A DNA stretch of 64,000 bases, from the NCBI GenBank assembly GCA_044426345.1, contig JAWXUP010000002.1, positions 43,679 to 107,678 of the forward strand. The letters run 5' to 3'. The notes beneath the pieces were generated by a model. It saw only the letters and a list, made by a program, of their open reading frames with translations. It made no database searches and was not told the DNA's origin. The stretch comes from CAYJLC01 sp044426345. Lineage in GTDB: Bacteria; Bacillota; Clostridia; Oscillospirales; Butyricicoccaceae. The translations under genes were made by a program, and so were the position numbers. Shown piece after piece: positions 60,435 to 64,000 of this stretch (its first letter is position 1; each line of letters opens with the position of its first letter).

Positions 60435-61256
60435 ATGGCCTTATTTAATGAGAACGGAGATGCAATAAACGAAAAACGTAACGTGTTAGATGAGATTGCA
60501 CAAAAAACTATCGTTAGAATTAATGAAAAAAAGTCAAAATTACCTCTTGACAAAATCAAAGAAATAGCTGAAAATCTAAGTATAGATACAAGTTTTCCTT
60601 TTGAGAAAGCACTCAAGTGTCATGATATGGCATTTATTTGCGAGGTTAAAAAAGCGTCACCGTCGAAAGGTCTTATCGCACCAGATTTTCCGTATGTAGA
60701 AATTGCAAAGGACTACGAAAATGCAGGAGCATCAGCGATTTCTTGCCTTACAGAGCCATTTTATTTCCAAGGTGATGATGAATATTTACGTGAAATTGTT
60801 GCAAATGTTAAAATTCCAGTACTTCGAAAAGATTTTACGGTTGACGAATATATGATTTACGAGGCGAAAATTCTCGGAGCATCAGCCGTACTTCTTATTT
60901 GTGCGATTTTGGATGATAATCAGCTTGAGAGTTACTTTAAAATCGCTGAAAGTTTAGGCTTATCGTGTGTAGTTGAGGCTCATACCGAGGAAGAAGTACT
61001 TCGTGCAGTAAAAATCGGTGCTAGAATTATCGGTGTAAACAATCGCAATCTCAAAAATTTCCACGTAGACTTAAATCACAGTATAAATCTTCGTACGCTT
61101 GTATCTAACGACGTAATTTTTGTGTCAGAAAGTGGAATAAAAACGCAACAAGATATACAAACCTTACGTCTAAATAATGTAAACGCAGTGTTAATCGGCG
61201 AAACTTTGATGAGAGCCGATAATAAGAAAGAGATTTTAGACGATTTAAAGGGGTAA
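60435..61256 (+). CDS. trpC: Indole-3-glycerol-phosphate synthase
   Basis: 273 residues, TIM barrel. CEVKKASPSKG (about 72-82, catalytic Lys), LRKDFTVDEYMIYEA, VVEAHTEEEV, IGVNNRNL and VSESGI. Slightly longer at the N-terminus than the usual 255-260. Separate from trpF, not fused as in enterobacteria. Confidence 0.96.
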   Translation: MALFNENGDAINEKRNVLDEIAQKTIVRINEKKSKLPLDKIKEIAENLSIDTSFPFEKALKCHDMAFICEVKKASPSKGLIAPDFPYVEIAKDYENAGASAISCLTEPFYFQGDDEYLREIVANVKIPVLRKDFTVDEYMIYEAKILGASAVLLICAILDDNQLESYFKIAESLGLSCVVEAHTEEEVLRAVKIGARIIGVNNRNLKNFHVDLNHSINLRTLVSNDVIFVSESGIKTQQDIQTLRLNNVNAVLIGETLMRADNKKEILDDLKG

Positions 61257-61258
61257 AT

Positions 61259-61864
61259 ATGGCAAAAGTTAAAATATGTGGACTTAAAAGATATGAAGAT
61301 ATTGATATGGCAAACGAGCTAAGACCAGATTATGTTGGTTTCGTTTTTGCAAAAGGTAGCAAACGTGCTGTCGATTATTTTTACGCACAAGAGCTTAAAA
61401 GTGTGCTTGATGAGAGAATTTCAGCTGTCGGTGTGTTTGTAAATAACGATATCGGTGAAATCGTACATCTTTTAAATAAAAAAGTCATCGACATCGCCCA
61501 ACTTCATGGTGATGAAACAGAAGGTGACATCATACATATAAAAAAAATAACCAAAAAGCCAGTAATTAAGGCTGTTTCGGTTAAAACGATAGATGATATT
61601 TTAAAATATAAAGATAGTAACGCTGATTTTCTACTTTTCGACAACGGACGAGGTGGAACAGGCGAGACATTTAATTGGTCTGCACTTGACAGACTAAAAG
61701 ACTTTAAAAAACCATTTTTCTTCGCAGGTGGACTGAACGCATCAAACATTAAAAAGGCGATTGAATATCAACCTTTTGCAGTTGACGTGTCTGGTGGCGT
61801 TGAAATCGACGGATTTAAGGACTTTGACAAGGTGAAGGAGTTTATAGACTTAGTTAGGAGATAA
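61259..61864 (+). CDS. trpF: Phosphoribosylanthranilate isomerase
   Basis: 201 residues. KICGLKRYEDI (acid/base Cys near residue 6), QLHGDE, LLFDNGRGGTGETFNW (catalytic Asp) and FFAGGLNASN. Two bases after trpC. Confidence 0.95.
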   Translation: MAKVKICGLKRYEDIDMANELRPDYVGFVFAKGSKRAVDYFYAQELKSVLDERISAVGVFVNNDIGEIVHLLNKKVIDIAQLHGDETEGDIIHIKKITKKPVIKAVSVKTIDDILKYKDSNADFLLFDNGRGGTGETFNWSALDRLKDFKKPFFFAGGLNASNIKKAIEYQPFAVDVSGGVEIDGFKDFDKVKEFIDLVRR

Positions 61865-61867
61865 CAG

Positions 61868-63052
61868 ATGAGCAAAGGAAGATTTGGTGTTCACGGTGGG
61901 CAATATATGCCAGAAACGCTGATGAATGCAGTAATCGAGCTTGAAAAAGCATACGATTTTTATAAAAATGACCCTGAATTTCAGGCTGAACTTACAGAAT
62001 TATTAGAAGAATACGCAAACCGTCCTTCGAGATTATACTATGCAAAACGTATGACGGAGGACTTAGGTGGTGCGAAAATATATTTAAAACGTGAAGATTT
62101 AAACCACACTGGTGCACATAAAATCAACAACGTGCTGGGTCAAGTGTTGCTTGCGAAAAAAATGGGTAAAACTAGAATTATCGCAGAAACTGGTGCTGGT
62201 CAACACGGTGTTGCAACGGCTACAGCGGCGGCTCTTATGGGTCTTGAGTGCGAAATTTTTATGGGTAAGGAAGATACCGAGCGTCAAGCTCTAAATGTGT
62301 ATCGTATGCGCCTTTTAGGCTCAAAAGTAAACGAAGTTACCGAGGGTACTGCAACGCTTAAAGATGCAGTTTCAGCGACTATGCGTGAGTGGACAAATCG
62401 AGTTTCTGACACACATTACGTGCTAGGTTCTTGCATGGGACCATATCCGTTTCCAACTATCGTGCGTGATTTCCAAGCTATAATTTCAAAGGAAATCAAA
62501 GAGCAAATGCTTGAAAAAGAGGGTAGACTTCCTGATGCAGTACTTGCGTGCGTTGGTGGTGGCTCAAATGCTATCGGTGCGTTTTTTAATTTCATTGAGG
62601 ACGAAAGCGTTCGTTTAATTGGTTGTGAAGCAGCTGGACGTGGTATTGATACAGCCGACACAGCGGCTACAATTGCTACTGGTACGCTTGGGATTTTCCA
62701 CGGTATGAAATCGTATTTCTGCCAAGACGAGTACGGTCAAATTGCACCTGTTTACTCAATTTCAGCAGGTCTTGATTATCCTGGTATCGGTCCAGAACAC
62801 GCTCATTTACACGATATAGGTCGTGCAGAATATGTTGCAATCACCGATGAACAAGCAGTTTGTGCGTTTGAATACCTGTCAAAAATCGAGGGTATAATTC
62901 CTGCAATCGAGAGCGCTCATGCTATTGCACACGCTATGGAAATTGCAAAAACCATGTCTAAGGATCAAATTATCGTAATAAATGTATCAGGCAGAGGCGA
63001 CAAAGATTGTGTGGCAATGGCGAGATACAGAGGGGAGGATATCAGTGAGTAA
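61868..63052 (+). CDS. trpB: Tryptophan synthase beta chain
   Basis: 394 residues, TrpB1 type. GRFGVHGGQYMPETLM at the start, PLP lysine in HTGAHKINN (about 78-86), AETGAGQHGVATA, VGGGSNAIG phosphate site and the closing SGRGDKD. Condenses indole with serine. Its last codons overlap trpA by eight bases. Confidence 0.97.
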   Translation: MSKGRFGVHGGQYMPETLMNAVIELEKAYDFYKNDPEFQAELTELLEEYANRPSRLYYAKRMTEDLGGAKIYLKREDLNHTGAHKINNVLGQVLLAKKMGKTRIIAETGAGQHGVATATAAALMGLECEIFMGKEDTERQALNVYRMRLLGSKVNEVTEGTATLKDAVSATMREWTNRVSDTHYVLGSCMGPYPFPTIVRDFQAIISKEIKEQMLEKEGRLPDAVLACVGGGSNAIGAFFNFIEDESVRLIGCEAAGRGIDTADTAATIATGTLGIFHGMKSYFCQDEYGQIAPVYSISAGLDYPGIGPEHAHLHDIGRAEYVAITDEQAVCAFEYLSKIEGIIPAIESAHAIAHAMEIAKTMSKDQIIVINVSGRGDKDCVAMARYRGEDISE

Positions 63053-63815
63053 TATTAAAAAAGTATTCGAAAATGGCAAAGCTTTTATTGCATTTATAAC
63101 GTGTGGTGACCCGAATTTGCAAACTACAGAGCAAATTATATACGAAATGGCACAAAATGGTGCTGATTTAATCGAACTTGGTATACCTTTTTCAGACCCA
63201 ACAGCTGAAGGTCCAGTAATTCAATCTGCGAATGAACGTGCACTTAAAAATGGTGTTACAACCGATAAAATTTTCGATATGGTAGCACGTGTACGTCAAA
63301 AAACAGATATCCCGATGGTGTTTATGACTTATGCTAACGTAGTTTTCTCGTATGGCATAGAAAGATTTATGAAAAAATCAGCTGAACTCAAAATGGACGG
63401 TCTGATTTTACCAGATATTCCTTTTGAAGAAAAAGAGGAGTTTTCATCGGTTTGTCAGCAGTATGGACTTGATTATATTTCACTAATTGCACCGACTTCT
63501 AATGATAGAATTGCAATGATTGCAAGCGAGGCGAGTGGTTTTGTTTATTGCGTATCATCGCTTGGTGTAACTGGTATGAGGTCAGAAATTACTACCGATT
63601 TAGGTGCTATGGTGTCGCTTGTTAAAGCTCAAAAAGACGTACCTTGTGCGATAGGTTTTGGTATTTCAACACCAGAACAGGCGAAAAAAATGTCTGGGTT
63701 TGCAGATGGTGTAATTGTTGGTTCTGCAATAGTGAAAATTTGTGCTCAATATGGAGAGGACAGTCCGAAATATATCGGAGAATATGTTCGTGAAATGAAA
63801 AATAGTATCATATAA
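63045..63815 (+). CDS. trpA: Tryptophan synthase alpha chain
   Basis: 256 residues, TIM barrel that cleaves indole-3-glycerol phosphate. FITCGDPN, DLIELGIPFSDP (catalytic Glu49 equivalent) and GFGIST are present. The position of catalytic Asp60 reads Glu (SDPTAEGP instead of SDPLADGP). Start: GTG 63045 after AGGGGAGGA, within the trpB end; a longer in-frame ATG would lie deep inside trpB. No terminator with a clear T-run follows within the window. Confidence 0.95.
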   Translation: MSNIKKVFENGKAFIAFITCGDPNLQTTEQIIYEMAQNGADLIELGIPFSDPTAEGPVIQSANERALKNGVTTDKIFDMVARVRQKTDIPMVFMTYANVVFSYGIERFMKKSAELKMDGLILPDIPFEEKEEFSSVCQQYGLDYISLIAPTSNDRIAMIASEASGFVYCVSSLGVTGMRSEITTDLGAMVSLVKAQKDVPCAIGFGISTPEQAKKMSGFADGVIVGSAIVKICAQYGEDSPKYIGEYVREMKNSII

Positions 63816-63911
63816 ATAAGTGTATTAAATGATGTTGGAATTTTAAATACCTATTCTCAACACTTATTGCTAGTGCTACCTTTTTTCTCGGCAGTCGCTC
63901 GCCGCGTGGCT

Positions 63912-63937
63912 GATACTTTGGGACGTCCCAAAGTATC
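63912..63937. repeat. Perfect 26-bp palindrome in the gene-free 3' end
   Basis: GATACTTTGGGAC and its exact complement, without a spacer. Ten bases on, AAATCTTTT-TGCG-AAAAGATTT forms another hairpin (63947-63968), and CGGCAGTCGCTCGCCG lies before it. The region after trpA (63816-64000) shows no coding signal and is otherwise unlike the flanking DNA. Confidence 0.85.
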
Positions 63938-64000
63938 CAAAAGACGAAATCTTTTTGCGAAAAGATTTATCAAAATTTGGGGCGTGGTGTTTTTATTGGA

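Noticed and set aside
62982..63044. Longer trpA starting inside trpB
   Set aside because: No ribosome site and 21 extra residues unlike TrpA; GTG 63045 has AGGGGAGGA and gives the usual N-terminus.

Overview
The window is a low-G+C chromosomal segment of a member of the Clostridia (Bacillota). The evidence is the gene set and order. A yqfC-yqfD-ybeY-dgkA-era-yqzL-recO-mutS2 block and a rimP-nusA-ylxR-ylxQ-infB-rbfA-nrnA-truB-ribF block are both typical of Firmicutes. Other pointers are the sporulation genes yqfC, yqfD and ylbJ, a Trp T-box leader, an HPr-like protein, and DapL-type lysine/diaminopimelate synthesis. Nothing ties it to a named species. No rRNA, tRNA, CRISPR array, transposase or prophage gene was recognised.

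Layout: 1-3541 is a sugar-acid/sugar uptake corner (glucarate dehydratase, YesL-like DUF624, MsmX-type ATPase, divergent AraC regulator). 3614-13227 holds an HPr-like protein, mutS2, recO, a 55-residue yqzL-like gene, era, dgkA, ybeY, yqfD, yqfC and ylbJ. 13302-17182 has trpS, a wall/teichoic-acid-type pair (TagO/WecA-like, WecB) and an anchored protein of unknown function. 17424-27194 is the translation/transcription factor operon. 27785-30173 has a Na+/solute symporter and a secreted ComEC-like metallo-beta-lactamase. 30348-38487 is a nitrogen cluster: an ammonium transporter fused to PII, glutamine synthetase III, glutamine synthetase I, an ANTAR RNA-binding regulator and CTP synthase. 39018-49086 carries dapL, an aldo/keto reductase, a two-component system, an EFR1-type flavodoxin/ferredoxin, TepA, an AI-2E-family protein, a DtxR-type regulator and a DUF3343/cysteine-desulfurase pair. 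49351-55831 has trmL, degV and the glycolytic run pgk-tpiA-gpmI-eno. 56113-63815 has two tandem HIT proteins and the complete trpEGDCFBA operon behind a T-box.

Most notable system: the leaders of glnN, amt-PII and glnA each contain a short hairpin with a six-base loop of the form AAnGGn (A at position 1, G at position 4). In each, the loop's 3' half plus the 3' arm also forms the 5' arm of an intrinsic terminator. The ANTAR protein encoded directly after glnA is the obvious partner. The cluster therefore reads as a self-contained nitrogen antitermination regulon, with regulator and three RNA targets within about 5 kb.

Second theme: intergenic regions are loaded with non-coding palindromic repeats of several interrelated hairpin types. 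They sit between genes of otherwise tight operons (between era and yqzL, yqzL and recO, infB and rbfA). They form tandem arrays and nested insertions, and their stems show compensatory changes. Apparent short reading frames in them are artefacts and are not annotated as genes.
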